NCBI GenBank assembly: GCA_965153455.1
Contig: OZ234497.1
Coordinates: 16,609,872 to 16,673,871 of the forward strand
Source: Sphagnum compactum
Lineage: Eukaryota; Bryophyta; Sphagnopsida; Sphagnales
Reading direction: 5' to 3'
Length of the DNA: 64,000 bases
Below, in pieces: positions 36,511 to 49,749 of the stretch. Numbering within the stretch: the first letter of the stretch is position 1; each line of letters begins with the position of its first letter. Under the pieces are notes generated by a model. The model was not told the origin of the DNA, searched no databases, and was given only the letters and a program-made list of their open reading frames with translations. Position numbers and translations under genes: made by a program.

Positions 36511-36648
36511 GTGTACAGAATTCCAAAAAAAGCCCTGCATGCGAGGAAGGTAAAAATGAGAGTTTTGGCTTTGGCCTTGAGGAAAATGAGAAAAGATTCC
36601 TTGGCCTGGGGTCCCTGGACATTCTTTTTGGTACATTCTCAATGTCTT
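36511..36648 (+). repeat. Dispersed repeat, copy 1 (partner at 40183-40303)
   Basis: The segment CAGAATTCCAAAAA, GAGAGTTTTGGCTT and GGGGTCCCTGGACAT recurs in the same order on the minus strand at 40183-40303, and the two copies translate alike in one frame. No known domain; probably a fragment of an unidentified mobile element. Confidence 0.65.
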
Positions 36649-36724
36649 GTCCTCCTGAGCCCTGGGCCATTTCGTCTTGGGCCCATAGCTACCTAGGGTT
36701 ATTGGGAACGAGTGTATAAAATTA

Positions 36725-36950
36725 GGAAAATTTTAAATTCACACCTTTTTTGGTTAAATTCACACCCTTTCTGTGTGGGGTCTGTGGTCAATCAGGGCAC
36801 AACTCGAGAACTTGCCCGCAGAACATACTCTTTTCCTAAAATTAAGTAATTGAACTGATAAAGGAACATACTCTTAAAGTTTAATCTCCATAAAATCGGA
36901 AGCGCGAAGGGTCTGAATTTAACGAAAAAAGGTGTGAATTAAAATTTTCC
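36725..36950. mobile_element. Stowaway-like MITE flanked by TA, copy 1
   Basis: Long terminal repeats beginning GGAAAATTTTAAATTCACAC, with a further 'TTTTGGTTAAATTCACACCC'. The reverse complement of the other end repeats both blocks. TA flanks each side (36723-36724 and 36951-36952), as in Tc1/mariner-derived MITEs. A second copy lies 1.0 kb downstream. Confidence 0.82.
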
Positions 36951-37054
36951 TAAAATTAATCAATATTTTTTACATCAGCATATATTACATCCAAAACTGG
37001 CCATCCATGAAGGCATCATTTATCATGAATTTGGCTTACACTTGGGGTAGGCAT

Positions 37055-37620
37055 CAAATATTCTCTTGACTTGGAGTCCTTGGGCATGTCCTAAGTAGGG
37101 CCCCAGGCCATCATGTCCGAGACCCCGAGTAATCAAGGATCATTTTGTGTCAGCCCCAAGCCACCATGTCCTAGACCCTTGTCTATTATGTCCTAATCCC
37201 AGGCAGCCTAAGATCATTCTATCCTAGGCCATGTGCCACCATTTCCTAGACCTCATGCCATCTTGTTTTGGCCCTTGGGTACCCTAAGGTCCATTCCATT
37301 TTGCCATGTGGGCCCATATAACTGTGTGTTGGGCCCCAAACCACTATGTATTGGCCCTTCAATAGTCGACAATTATTTCTTATAGGCCTTGGGCCACCAT
37401 GTCTTGGACCCCAAGCAGCATAAGGTCCCTTTATCATGGTCCTCGGGCCACCCTTTCTTGGGTCCAAGCATCTTAGGGTCAACTATTATCACGGGCCCAA
37501 AACCACATTGCCTTGGCCCCCAAGCCACTTCTTGTCATGGGTTTTCACCCATTGATTGTCTTGGGGCTCAAGCCGTCTGGCCCCCGAGCTACTTGTCCTG
37601 GTTGTCCAGGGCCTCATGTA
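37055..37620. repeat. GC-richer minisatellite, about 45-60 bp diverged units
   Basis: Roughly ten blocks contain GGCC(C/T)(C/T)GGGCCACCATGTC-like or CCCAAGCCACCATGTC-like cores followed by (C/T)TTGGACCCC or CCTAGACC and then TAAGGTC(C/A). Composition differs sharply from the AT-rich surroundings. Reading frames across it are artefacts. Confidence 0.75.
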
Positions 37621-37967
37621 TAAACCTTGAAATAAAATGAAAGTTTACAGTAAAATGAAATAAGATTGAAAGATCTGGTCCTTGGAAAGCTTTATTTGGT
37701 GTCTCTCATATTTTCTTTTCTTCTTCATTTTGGCTCTTTCCATTGTTGTCCCATCTTTATTTTGCATCTCTCTATTTTTTTTAATGGTAAGAATGAGAAA
37801 TAATGAAATAGTGAAGATTTTGTTCCAACTTGTTGGCCTACATAACTTTAACAGGAAATTCTTGCCCTTTGAAAATTCATTGTTTTATTAATAACTTGAG
37901 GCCAAGCAACATGGCAAAAGTGTTCAAAATTTCTCTGTATTCGCCTAAATACATATATATATATATA

Positions 37968-38242
37968 GGAAAAATTTTAATTCACACCTTTTTTGGTTAA
38001 ATTCACACCCTTCGTGCGTCCGATTTTATGCAGATTAAACTTTAAGAGTATGTTCCTTTATCAGTTCAATTACTTCTGCGGTCTCAAGTTGTTCCCTGAT
38101 TGACCACAGACCCCACACTTGCGTTGCGCGTACTGTTTACAGGGGGGTGGGGCAGACACACTCAAATTTAATCTGCATATAATCGGACACGCGAAGAAAG
38201 GGTGTGAATTTAACCAAAAAAGGTGTGAATTTAAAATTTTCC
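37968..38242. mobile_element. Stowaway-like MITE flanked by TA, copy 2 (opposite orientation)
   Basis: Same terminal repeats as 36725-36950. Internal blocks such as the one at 38030-38110 match copy 1 as reverse complement (TTAAGAGTATGTTCC with GGAACATACTCTTAA). TA flanks both sides inside a (TA)n tract. It carries an extra GC-rich piece at about 38120-38150 not present in copy 1. Confidence 0.82.
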
Positions 38243-38249
38243 TATATAT

Positions 38250-40180
38250 ATAAAAGTTGCATTGTTTTTTCTGCAAAATATCACCTTGCGAGTGATGAGG
38301 TTCTAAAAGTAAATGCTTTTGAGCTCCACCTCGGAGGGGCACTTTCTCTTAAAACCCCAGACTCCATAACCCTCCGTCTCCAACATGTAGAAGCTTGGGA
38401 GCCCAGACCCTAAGCATTCAATGCACCTTTCTTTTTAACCTGCAACCATCAAATAAAAACTAACCCACAACAGTCAAATAAAAATTAACCCCCAATGAAA
38501 AAAATCATTTTTCATAATAAAGTGGTCAAAATCTTAACCCTTTGTTTCTTCAAGCACTGTTATGGAGGCAACTTAGGGCACCTAAATTGTAATAAAATTC
38601 AAATACCATTCATTATTTTTTTTTCTCTCAACTTCAAAGATACTGTAATTACCTTTTCAGGTTTGGCATATTGTTGTCGAATAATTATTTTATTTTGAAA
38701 AATTGACTTTGACACAAAATTAATTAATTAATTAAATTTTCAACAAAACTTCATTTACATTAAAAAATATTCGCATGTTATTCATCATCAATGTTCTACA
38801 CAAACGTTTTGTTTCACAACATAAGTTTTGATCCTAAATCCTCCCTTGCAGGAAATATGGCACTAACCACTTGCATACCATCAAAGCATTAAAAAGTAGG
38901 GTTTATTTTTTAGATTTATTACACACACAAAGTTAAAAAGAAAAAATCATGTGGCAGAACAATGTAGTTCTCTGCAGGGCTGCATTGTTAGGCCCATAAA
39001 AAGCATCGGAAAGAGCTCATTAGGGGGTGTTTAGCGACAAAGAATTTTTTTTATAAATAGCTTAGGAATCCCATGAAATTTTAACTTTAGTAAACAATAA
39101 TTACAAAAAAATTGATCAAGAAAGGACCTTAATTCCTAAAATTTCGACGTTTTAAAAAATAATAGAATTTTTGCCAATCTGAAAAGGTTCTATGGTAATA
39201 AATTTTCAATGTTATCATAGGGTTTAATGGTGACCTAACCCATCAATTGACAACACCAAATATTATGTAAGTTGTCAACTCCAATAATAAATCTTGAAAT
39301 CTTAAATAAGTCATATGATGATTTTTTATATATTTTTTATCGAACATTCTAGGGATGTGAACCAGACTAATCCCTCCACAACCCTTAAATGAACAATTTG
39401 ACAAGGTTCCTTAAAAAGAAATTCTACCACAAAACATTGAATGTTGATAACTAATAGCCATAAAAATTGGCAAAAAAGCCTCATCAAATTTGATTTTTTT
39501 ATCATTTATGAGCACAAAATGAATAATTAAACACAAAAAAAATCACCCAAAATGCTATGCCCATCGTCACATCCATTGTTAAAATTTTCACAACAATATG
39601 AGTTGATTAAAACCAAAAAACCAAAAAAAAAAAAAAAAACAAAAGATTGTCTCTGAAGTGTAGAAGATAATGCTTCAAAACAATAAGAAACCAAGCGTGG
39701 CCTCCACCCTTGAAAAAAGAGAGAGAGACGAAGTCTATAATTAGACTCATGCAAGTCACTTGCTGTTTTTTTCTGATTACCCCTAATAAGGGCAGTGGCT
39801 GGGTCCACCATTAAAGTTACCCCAAAAAGTTCCAGGGCTACAAAGAAACCCCTGTCTTCAGGTGGTAAGGAAGGTTCCTATACACGTGGGTTCTCCTGAG
39901 GGAGGGCCACATGAGGGCCTGAGCATGTGGAGAATACATGAGTATGGGAACCTCCACATACGTAAAAGTCTCTTCTTTTTCTTTCCTCCATTCTTTCCTT
40001 CTTGTTTTTGAATTTTTCTGATCTCTCGCATCAAAGAATCTTTCCATAGGAATATGGGAACTCAGAAATGTAGCAGGATCTCCCCCATCACATAACTCCC
40101 TAGGGATCTTCTACTGGGGAAAGATCCCTCAAAATACAAAGAGAAATAAAAGGAGAGGTTTCTCCGTTTCACCCTGACAT
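38250..40180. other. No gene seen
   Basis: AT-rich, with poly-A tracts such as 39616-39640. Short ORFs lack motifs. Confidence 0.5.
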
Positions 40181-40182
40181 GT

Positions 40183-40303
40183 ACCGGTGCCAAGAGGGTA
40201 CAAAACATGTCCAGGGACCCCACATCAGGGAAGCTTTTCTGATTTTCCCTGAGACCCAAGCCAAAACTCTCAATATTACATGGCCTTTTTGGAATTCTGT
40301 ATA
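40183..40303 (-). repeat. Dispersed repeat, copy 2
   Basis: Reverse-complement counterpart of 36511-36648. The flanks differ, so the shared unit is short. Confidence 0.65.
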
Positions 40304-40309
40304 GTGACC

Positions 40310-43300
40310 CCACACGGGTATCTTTACTCATTTGAATGATTCACACTAAGAGAGTGTAGAGGTATTTATTTTTGTTCCATTTAACCCTCTCTTGATTTGT
40401 GGGTTAAAAGGATTAATGTTTAAACTACAAACTAATCCCCCTACTCTTCATGCATTCTTGACTCTAGGGATAGATAAAACTAATTCAATGGTATTAATTG
40501 AATTCTCAATTGAGGGACTCACACCTAGACTGGAATATTTAGAGTTGAGCGGGTTCTTATTTCAGTGACGCCCTCATTACATGGGCATTGCCCAATGTAA
40601 AGCACAGCCAAAAAAATTTGCAAAAAAAACAAAGGCAAGCATTTTGTTAAATGAAATGCCCATCGTATCGTTATTACGTTTTATAACATACTTCCAGATA
40701 CAATGCAACATTTGGAGCAGTGCTTTATGTTGTTGTAATACTCTCTTCTGAACTATAAGGACAATGTTTTGTCATTTGAAGGGCTAATGCTGGTACACTC
40801 CTAGCCTCTTAGTAGTTCGAGTCCGAGCAATATTAAAAAACCCTGAACTAAAAAATTTGGATGAAATAAAGTGGTCAAATTTAGTGGATTTAGTGAAATT
40901 TTGCTTGGGATTGAGAAAATGCTCATAAGCCTTGAAAGAGTGCAATAAATAAGTAATGATAATTGTTCATTGTTTTTTTATTGACTCAAGTGGAGAGTGC
41001 AATTAATAAAAAACGAATATTATTTTTTATTCTTTATATGCTAATCATAATCATTGGCGCAAGTGATGAAATTTAAATTCTTTGTCATATATATTATCTA
41101 ATTTTTCTTAGGTGATGAGGGGAGGATGTTTTATTTATATTTGGGTGTGACAAATCCTAATTAAGACTCAAATTAGGAGCTTGGTTGGAGCTACACATAG
41201 ACTTTTCAACTTCAAATTTTCTCCAAGGGACATTAATAAAAAATAAAATAAAATACATGAATAAAAATATAGGGTGCAATATATTGGCTATTAGGTGAAA
41301 AATATAAGTTAATTAGTTAAAAATAAGGTACATTTTATTCAAATAATCAATTATAATTATAATATATGGTATGTAATAATCTGAAATAATATATTATAAT
41401 TAATATAGGATGACTTTAATATGTATATATTAAAAAATTAGATAATAATAAGGTGATGAAAATGAGTTGAACAATTATCTAATTCTTTTTAAAAATTGTC
41501 ATTTGATGCACATAGATCTCAAAGTTTACATTAAATGTCCCTCGGGCAAATCTTAATGGTGAACTTCTAATTGTCAGTTTTCCTATGCATAAAATATGAT
41601 ACACACAAATTCAAAATCATTGTAGTGACATCGAAACTAAAAAGACTTATTTCACCCATTGGTCAAATTATGAGATTTTTTTTCCCCTTTTTTGGATCAC
41701 AAAGTATGTAGTAGATTCAATATGCCCGACCTTACAAAAACAATATTGCCCCAACTATTAATCGAGAGGATGTGCCACAAAGGTGTGATTTGAAGAGTTG
41801 AAGTTGAAATGGCTACATTTTATTAGGAAAATTTTGGAAGCTGAAATGTATCTTAACCTACTAAGTAAGTAATGAACATATAAGAGAAACATTTGTTTTT
41901 TTCCTCATTTTTCAACATCTTGTCAATTTGGTTTTGTCCTAAAGCAAGTTGTACAAGTTTCGTTGCAATGTTAAATGATCATCATTTTTTGCTTTAACAC
42001 ATTGTCAAAGTGCCTTTCCTTTCTAATGTTCATTATGATGTTTTTTTTTTTTTGGGTATGTGTTGTTGCAAGATCATGATGATCTTTTGCATTTAACTTC
42101 AAATTGATCATTTTGTTGACATTCTACACTTGTGCCAATGTCACATTCCTTTGTCTTTCTTTGTTTGTTCATTTGTTTTTATGCAAGTGCCAGCAAACCT
42201 ATGTTTCGATGTATGATTTGGCTTGCTTTCTAGCATTCTTGTTGCGCTCCATTTGTTGTCCATGGTTTTTTATGTTTGATTATATCTACATGTTGGCCAA
42301 TGCCCTTCTTTTATGATGTTTGCTTTGAGTCATGATTATAATTTTCATCAGTTTTTTGTTATTTGTTTGTTTCTATGCAAGTCTTAGCATTATTACAATG
42401 TTCTTCCATTGCTATGGAAGATTGTTATGTTTTTCATTGTTCCAAGGTTGGCATTGTTTTTGTCTCCTCTTTATGTGTTGATTTGATCTATGTTTTACAA
42501 AAGTTTGATGAAAAAAAATTGTTCCATTTTTAGCATCCTTGTGACATTCTTTCATTAAGTTCCATTCTTCATTGTTTTTTGTGCAAGTGGAAGTGGCAGT
42601 TTTTGGTGTTGTCTTGCCTTTGTAAAGAAGCTTTTGTAAAATAAAAGAAATGAAAAAAAAGAAAAAGGGTAGAAAGAAATTAATGAAAAAATAGCAAGTT
42701 CCAAAATTTGAAAGAAATTATCTAGCTTGGCTAGGATCCTACACAAGTCGTAAGTTCCCATGTAATCATTTTACATATAATGATCTTGAAAATACACCAA
42801 AAAAACACAATAAATTCTATGAGGAAAATTATCCTAATCCATTCGAAGATATGGGAAAAGGTCCTCTAATCAAATAGCCCACACACAAGATGTTCCAATA
42901 GTGGCAATTATCACAAGTCAACTAGTTTTAGGTTTAGGTTCTTAATTCTCATTATGTGGACACAATTTTGTATGAAGCTTGCCTTGTTTCCACAAGATTA
43001 GAGAACACCTAAATTGTCCAAATAAGGCCATTCTAGTACGTAGCATGCACATGTGAAAAACATGCATGTCCATGTAAAGAATCCATATCCTCATTTCCTA
43101 GACCCCTTGCCTATTAAGTTAGAGTTTAAAGTCCACTTGTCTTCATTCTAATGGACTACAAATAGTAAGAACAACAAGTCTATGGCAGTAAAGAGTAGAA
43201 TGGCATCTATCTGTGATGGAAGGTAGTTTGTTTTTGTTTTGTTTGTACTTGTGAGATCCACTGAACTGGGATGCTTCAGATCATGTTCTTGGTCTCTTTG

Positions 43301-46220
43301 GAAAGCTCTTGAGGAGGAGGGGTGCATCAGCTTGGTTTCATGGCATTTGGACTTGCAATGGAGAAGTTCTTGCATATTGAATGATTTCTAGCTTCACCGA
43401 AACTTAGATTAAATCCTAGCTGAGAATTTCGGAGGAATTGGAATGTGCCTTTGGTGTTGTTGGAAAGATCTTGATGAGCAGGATTTAATGGAATTTATTT
43501 GGTAAGATTTGGATTCAGAAGAATGTGGGAAGATGTTGATTTTTAAGTGATTTCTGCTGCTGAAAATTCAAATAAATTCCAAAAAATCAGGTTTTGGAAG
43601 GAAAAATCAGTTGAAAAAGTGCTAACATTTGGGCCAACGGCACAGGCCACACTAATATACATTGCACTATGGGTGAAGTACAACCTTCAAATAGCATCAA
43701 AATAAGTTTGGACTTCCGACCAGAATGTTTGTTTTTCAATTTCATGACGTAGCCAAAGTGATAATCTTCCATAAAAAACATTCAGCCAAATTTGGTTACA
43801 CACCATATATGAAAGTTTCAAAAAACAATATCCTTTTATAGTCCTAGTTATTTATTGGAAATTATCATTAAAATCTAGGAACATGGATTTTTTTTTGTTG
43901 AAGTTCGGCTAATTTGGGTCATTTTTTCCATGAGATTCCTTTTATTGGTTGAAACCATACTTTTCAATTGTTTTTTTGGCAAAACTTTGCATCTTGACAA
44001 CCCAAAAAAAAAACCAATGACACGCATACAAGTGTTTTCTTTGGGGGAAAACCTAAAGTTGCTATATTTCAAGGAATTGTTTTTTAATATCCATATTTAA
44101 ACAACAGAATATATCTAGCATATGTAATGATATGTTTTCCAATTTATCCCAATAAGGATTTAGAATTAAATGGAAATTGGTCTTTACAAACTTTCTAAAC
44201 ATTAAAAACACTATTTATGCTACAAAACTAGAATCAAATTCCAAATATGGAAAAAAAAAGCTTCCATTTTTTTCCAAATTCTAGTTATTCTTTTCCAAAA
44301 GGAATTGTGAAACAAAATATCTCATTTTTACTTTCATTTTTTGCAATTTGTTAAACTTTTGCTCCCAAAAAAAACATTGTTAGCACATCCCCAAAATATA
44401 GTATGATGATGCCTAAATTTTTAAACTTTTATTTATTATCTATAGCCAAATTTGACCAAGTCTTGTTGTGGATGATTTCTAAACCCTACCTCACAAAATT
44501 GAAAAAATGAACCCTGATTTTCAGGTCAATGGTTGGCAAAAAATTGCCAACAAGAAAATCATTGTTTGTGACCTATAATTTGCACAAGATAGAGTGGTCT
44601 CCACAAGATCCAATAAAATGAAATGATTGACCAACCATAATGGCATGTAAATAGGTAGTCCTTCAATTTATATTGTCAAACTTTTCATGTTTATGGGTGG
44701 GGCTGCATGCAAAATAATTAACATTTTACATTGCATTTGATAAACATTGGCAAAGGCCCAAGTAACTTTGGTGTGAATGAACTTATTTTATCAACACCTA
44801 AATAGCCAATTGTTAACCAATTTTGGGTTTAAGGGAAATCGAAATACTAGTTTTACTAAAATTATTACTAGAACCAAACCAAGGAAATAACCTATTTTAC
44901 TCAACTAAAACCTACTTTAATCCTTTTCATACAAGTTTGGGTTTTCAAAAGGTGGTAGATAAGTGTTACTTTGTACTCAAGTGATACTTTCAAATTCCTT
45001 GTACCGACCATTGGTGTGTACACATTCTTCAATGCCAATAGGGCACACTGTAGCTGAAAATGGGGTAATTGAGGCTAATTGAACATCACATCCATAGTTA
45101 CTTCCCATATATGTGATGGATGGAAGCAAGTGGATGAAGCTCCTTCACCCAACCCCCTTTGGAATAATGGGTGAGAAACCCATTCCACTATTTATGAAGA
45201 TGGTTTTTCTTTTTATTTAACAATGTCCATTGTCTCCTTTACTTCTCCATTCCTTTAAATAGGCATGACCCACAACATGGCTCACACCATGTGCATTGAT
45301 TCTAATAGCGTCCACCCTTCACTAATAGTGCACCTACATTATGGTGGCTAGGTGTTTGGTGATTATGAAAATAAATAAATAAAGGTGGATAGGATGAAAG
45401 GTTTGAGGATGTAATGGATTAAAACCCTAAATCTAAAAGAGGATAGTTGAAGAGTGAAACCTTTGAGTCTATGTCAAACCCCATTTCTTTATGTGTTTCA
45501 TTTATTTTCCAAGTTAAAAAATAAGGCCCATATAGGTATTACATGACCATACCTACAAAAAAAAATTTATAATATATATCACAATGAAAAAATAAGTATT
45601 GCAACCTTTATAAAAGCACAGATCCTTGGTAATGCATATAAGACCCATATGCACCCTATTGTATACATTCAAAGATGTCCATCATAAGATACATTATGTT
45701 GTAATTTGAAAAATGGTGATTGGGGGGTTTAGGTGGTGCACATATTGGTATACACGATGGTTTGTTCTTGTTCAATATGTGATTTTTGTTATTTTTTATA
45801 GGAAGCCACACATGGGTTTTGGGCACATGGTGGATATCATGGCCACTTAAAAACCATGGGCAAATGTGGATGAATACATTGAAATAATGAAAAACAACAA
45901 TGATGCACCTTGCCAATGGACATATGGTGGTTTAATCCATGGAAAGAGAAGATAAGCCAAATATCCAAATATCTATAATCATATGGGTCATACTTGGTAA
46001 GTATTGGGGTATATGTTATTCCACATTAATTGATGATCTAATGGTGCATTCAATTTATGAAATGATTATCTAACCTCTTCAATATATTGTTTGTACGTAT
46101 TGATGCAACTATGGTCCAAAGGATTACCACCATGATCCAAAGCATTGAGATTTTTAAAAATGTGGGTGCATTGGAAAGGTCTTAGTGAAGAGGTTGTTGA
46201 GGGGTCAAAATGTGTAACTA
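40310..46220. other. AT-rich repeat DNA, no supported gene
   Basis: Around 40790-40830 the string 'AGTAGTTCGAGTCCGAGCA' resembles a B box. About 43150-43600 has internal similarity (GGAAAGCTCTTGAGGAGGAG and GGAAAGATCTTGATGAGCAG) but no LTR structure I can prove. All ORFs are under 95 codons and lack family motifs. Confidence 0.5.
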
Positions 46221-46901
46221 AGAGTTAAACAGATTACTTTGGAAAAGGATTGCAAGTCTTCTTTCTCAAAAATATTTTTTATATGCAAATGAATTTTTGA
46301 ATGAATTTTTTTGTAACTTGTTCTAATAAATATTTAAGTTTTTTCCCATGCATCACATGGTTTTTTGTTAGTCATTATTGAAAAAATATGAATTTTTTTA
46401 AAGTTCAAATTCCTTATGAATTTAATGTTTCATCTTGAAAAATTATCAAAATTTTAAGTCATCACCAAAAATTAAATTTTCAAATTTTTTTTATTTATTA
46501 TATTCTAAGCTATAACTTTTCTTAATACATCATGTACATTATAACCCATTTATATGTGGTAATTGACTTTTAAAGGTCTGAAATTTTGAAACAATTTCGA
46601 AAAATTGTTTGAATTTTTTAAGTTTTAAAATTATTAGTATTTTTTTAGTGTGGCTAATATGTTCTTATCGTCTATATTTTTTTCAACAAAAATTCTTTTA
46701 TTATATGAATCCTTTTGATATTCCTTTACAAAATTGACTCCTTCTAAGCAATAGGAGTAAATTTTCAAATGTCCTAAATTAAAACCAAAACTTAAAATTA
46801 AATCAAATGAATTTTTACTCTAAGTTCCTTGACATTCATATGAAGAAAAAATGACTAATTTAGCATTATTACTATGGTTTCAAATGGTAACAAAAAAATA
46901 A

Positions 46902-47965
46902 ATGTTTGATTTTGATTGGTTACGTTTAACATCTGACACCCTTTTTGGCTCCTTGTTACACATTTTGATCTTGAAATATTTAGATGTTTTAAGGATTATG
47001 TGGTACCACATGGACCACACATGTGAGGATGGCATTTTAACCCATGGAATGTTTGACCTAGATTCAATTTCACAGAAATCCTTCCAAGCTCCACGCATTT
47101 CCAAGTATATCAAGGAATCAATTGAAAAAAGATTGGATAAAGGTTTTAACACAAGGCAAATATATGAAGAGCACAAGAAATTATGTTTCAATGCACAAGT
47201 TCTTAGAACAAAGGCTTCAAGAAATGATTATTTCAATATGAAGTCCATGCGGTACTATGAAAACAAAATGAGGAGGGGAATTTAAAAACAACACAACAAT
47301 GAAATGGCAAGTGTCCATGCATGGGTTGTGGACAACCCACATAATGTCTTTTTTAAATAGCGAAAGGAAGATTGAATGTTAGAGATTCCTTTCACCATTA
47401 ACATTCAAACTCCATTAATGCAATTACCTTAGATGCTAGAATTTGGACACAATGAAACATTTTCCAACAGATGTTGCCTTTAGTACTAATGTACAAAGGT
47501 AACATTTGTTCATGACCATTGTGTTTGATCATCAGCAACAAGGTTTACTGATGGCATGGGTTATCACAAGCTAGCAAATTGAAGTGGATTTGATTCCATG
47601 GCTACTACCATTGAAAGAATGATGGTGAATGAGAACCTTGCATGAAGGCCATCATGTTTCATTGTAGATGACACCCCTTAACAATGTTGTGCAATAAAGT
47701 ACAATTATCAATTTTAATTTCTTAAAGTTTTCTTTTTCATTTCAATTGTCATTTTTTTTTCTTTGCATTTTTTTTTCTTTGCACTAATGACTATTTATTT
47801 TATCTTATATTAGTCATGTGTGGGAGGATGCAAGTGTGCTAATGTATTTGTGTGTTTGGCATGTTTTAAAGAATTGGAAGAAAATGATAATGTCAAAGGT
47901 GCCAAAGGTGAAGGATAAAAAAGAGGCGGTGTTCCAAGCTTTGATGCACACCATGTAAAAGTCAT
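46902..47965 (+). pseudogene. Decayed MULE-type (Mutator-like) transposase
   Basis: A 127-codon ORF (46902-47285) contains 'KEYIKESIEKRL'-like and 'YEEHKK' helices and 'SRNDYFNMKSMRYYENKMRRG'-type residues. These match the region before the catalytic core of plant MULE/FAR1-type transposases. Reading on through a stop gives 'MASVHAWVVDNPHNVFF', then 'MLEFGHNETFS', 'GMGYHKLAN', 'RPSCFIVDDTP' (47340-47680), the order seen in the MULE DDE domain. After a gap, 47845-47960 gives 'VLMYLCVWHVLKNWKK' and 'EAVFQALMHTM', the usual block with the conserved W-H-V. Stops at about 47284, in the 47340-47600 stretch and at about 47957 show that it is inactive. I saw no terminal repeats, so only the coding remnant is annotated. 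The upstream 46225-46901 repeats at 31.5-32.3 kb. Confidence 0.8.
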
Positions 47966-48640
47966 TGAATACAAGGAGGGTATGAATCAATTTATGCAAT
48001 GCACAAAAGAGAAATTATTGAAACTTTGGAGGGGAAGCATTTCACAATTACTTCTAAACCTATTTTGATAAGTTTGGTAGCGGCAAATAATCATCACTAT
48101 TTAAGAAATCCAAACATAGGTATTTCACATTCATAAAACACTTGACTTAGATATTATATCAAATAGTAAACATAGATCATTGGCATTGACATTGTGTATT
48201 AAGGTGTGTTCATGTACTATTTATAATATGATCCATAGTTTGAACATAGGTATTGTGGGACCATGACAATATACATATCCTCCCTTATGTATACAACATG
48301 TCATAACACTTGTAAAATGGTGAATGTGAACCACAAAACAAGCCATATTAGGTAAATTGCATTATTCATTAGATTGTTTTTTAAAACCCCATTTCAATCC
48401 CACATACATTCATGTGTGTGTATATCCAAATCATGACAATATTTTTATGGTGATTCATATTGGAATCACTATGCCAAAACATGGTTTTCATTACTAGGAC
48501 AACTTGCAAATATAGTCCAATTGTAGTCATGTAATCATATTTGGACTTGAGACACCATAACTAAGACTGCATGACTATAATTAGGATTACACAATTAGTT
48601 GGTCATGTTGAAACAATTGACCTTGTTTAACTAACTATTA
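47966..48640. other. No gene seen
   Basis: AT-rich, probably the remaining MULE tail; no domain recognised. Confidence 0.4.
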
Positions 48641-49600
48641 AAAGCATAATTTAATTTAGTTTTAAATAGTTTGTTCTAACTAGATTTAAACTAAACAACT
48701 TAGGTTAAACTTGGCTACTAAGGCTAAACTTGGGTAAACTAAGATAGTTTAGCTAAATTAGGTTAAATTAGGTTATACTAAATTAAACCAAGTTAAACTA
48801 TGCAACTTAGGTTACATTTGGCTTTTTGAATTAAATTAAACTAGGTTATACTAAATTAAATTAAGTTAAACTACTTGGTTTAAATTTCGCTATAGGTTAA
48901 ATTACGCTACTTAAGTTAACCTAGGTTAAAGTAAGCTACATTATGCTAAACAAAGCTACTAAATTAGACAAAAATAAATGAAATTAACTTATGTGACATA
49001 GTTTAGCAATGTTTAACCTAGTCTGGTCTAAGTAACTTAATTTTGCTTGGTTTAACCAAGTTTAGCCTAAGTAGCTTAATTTTAATTTAGTTTAGCTAAA
49101 AAAACCTAGTTTAACTTATATTAACTAAATTTAACCAAGTTTAACTTAAATAGCCTAATTTAAATTAAATTGGTTTAACTTAATTTAACCTAAGTAACCT
49201 AGTTTAATTTAAATTAGCCAAATTTAGCTTGAGTAGTCTAGTTTAACCCATATTTTCCAAATTCAACCAAATTTAGGTTGAGTAGCCTAATTTAACTTAA
49301 AATTAGTCAAGTTTAGCCAAGTTTAATTTAGTTTAACCTAATTTGACCCAATCTAGCCAAATTTGACCTAAGTAGATTAATTTAGTTTAATTTAACTTAA
49401 GTAGCCTAATTTGATTTAATTTAACCAAGGTTAACCTAATAAGCAACTTAATTTAACCACATTTAGCTTAAGTAGTTGACTTTCAACCAATTTAACCTTA
49501 ATAACCAAGTTTAGTTAAGTTTCACCAAATTTAGCTAAGTTTTCGCAAGCTTAACCTAATTAACTTGGCAAACTTTAGCTAGTTTAGCTTAGGGAGGCCT
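48640..49600. repeat. Degenerate TTTAACCTAAGTAGC array with inverted halves
   Basis: The left part (48640-48960) is built of AGGTTAAACTAAGCTACTTAAG-like words. The right part (49000-49600) is built of the reverse complement, 'TTTAACCTAAGTAGCCTAA'. In the right half the AAGTAGC word recurs about every 50-65 bp. It can fold back on itself like 32640-33840 and shares vocabulary with 30232-30490. Confidence 0.75.
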
Positions 49601-49657
49601 ACGTTATACTAATTTAAAAATGTTATTGTTCATACATTTATGTTTCATTATGGAAAA

Positions 49658-49745
49658 AATGGTATGGTGCAATGATTAAGGAGTTGAACCTTCAAAGTGA
49701 AGGTGAAAGGTTCAAGTCTCCCCACTTGCAACCTAGATATTACTT
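49658..49745 (+). other. SINE-like head with A and B boxes
   Basis: TGGTGCAATGATTAAG (49665-49680) fits an A box. GGTTCAAGTCT (49709-49719) fits a B box at tRNA-like spacing. No cloverleaf closes fully. It lies just outside the inverted array, and a related module sits at 32480-32540. Confidence 0.5.
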
Positions 49746-49749
49746 AAGA

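Noticed and set aside
43150-43600. LTR retrotransposon end
   Set aside because: Some internal similarity, but no paired LTR, primer-binding site, polypurine tract or gag/pol frames could be found.
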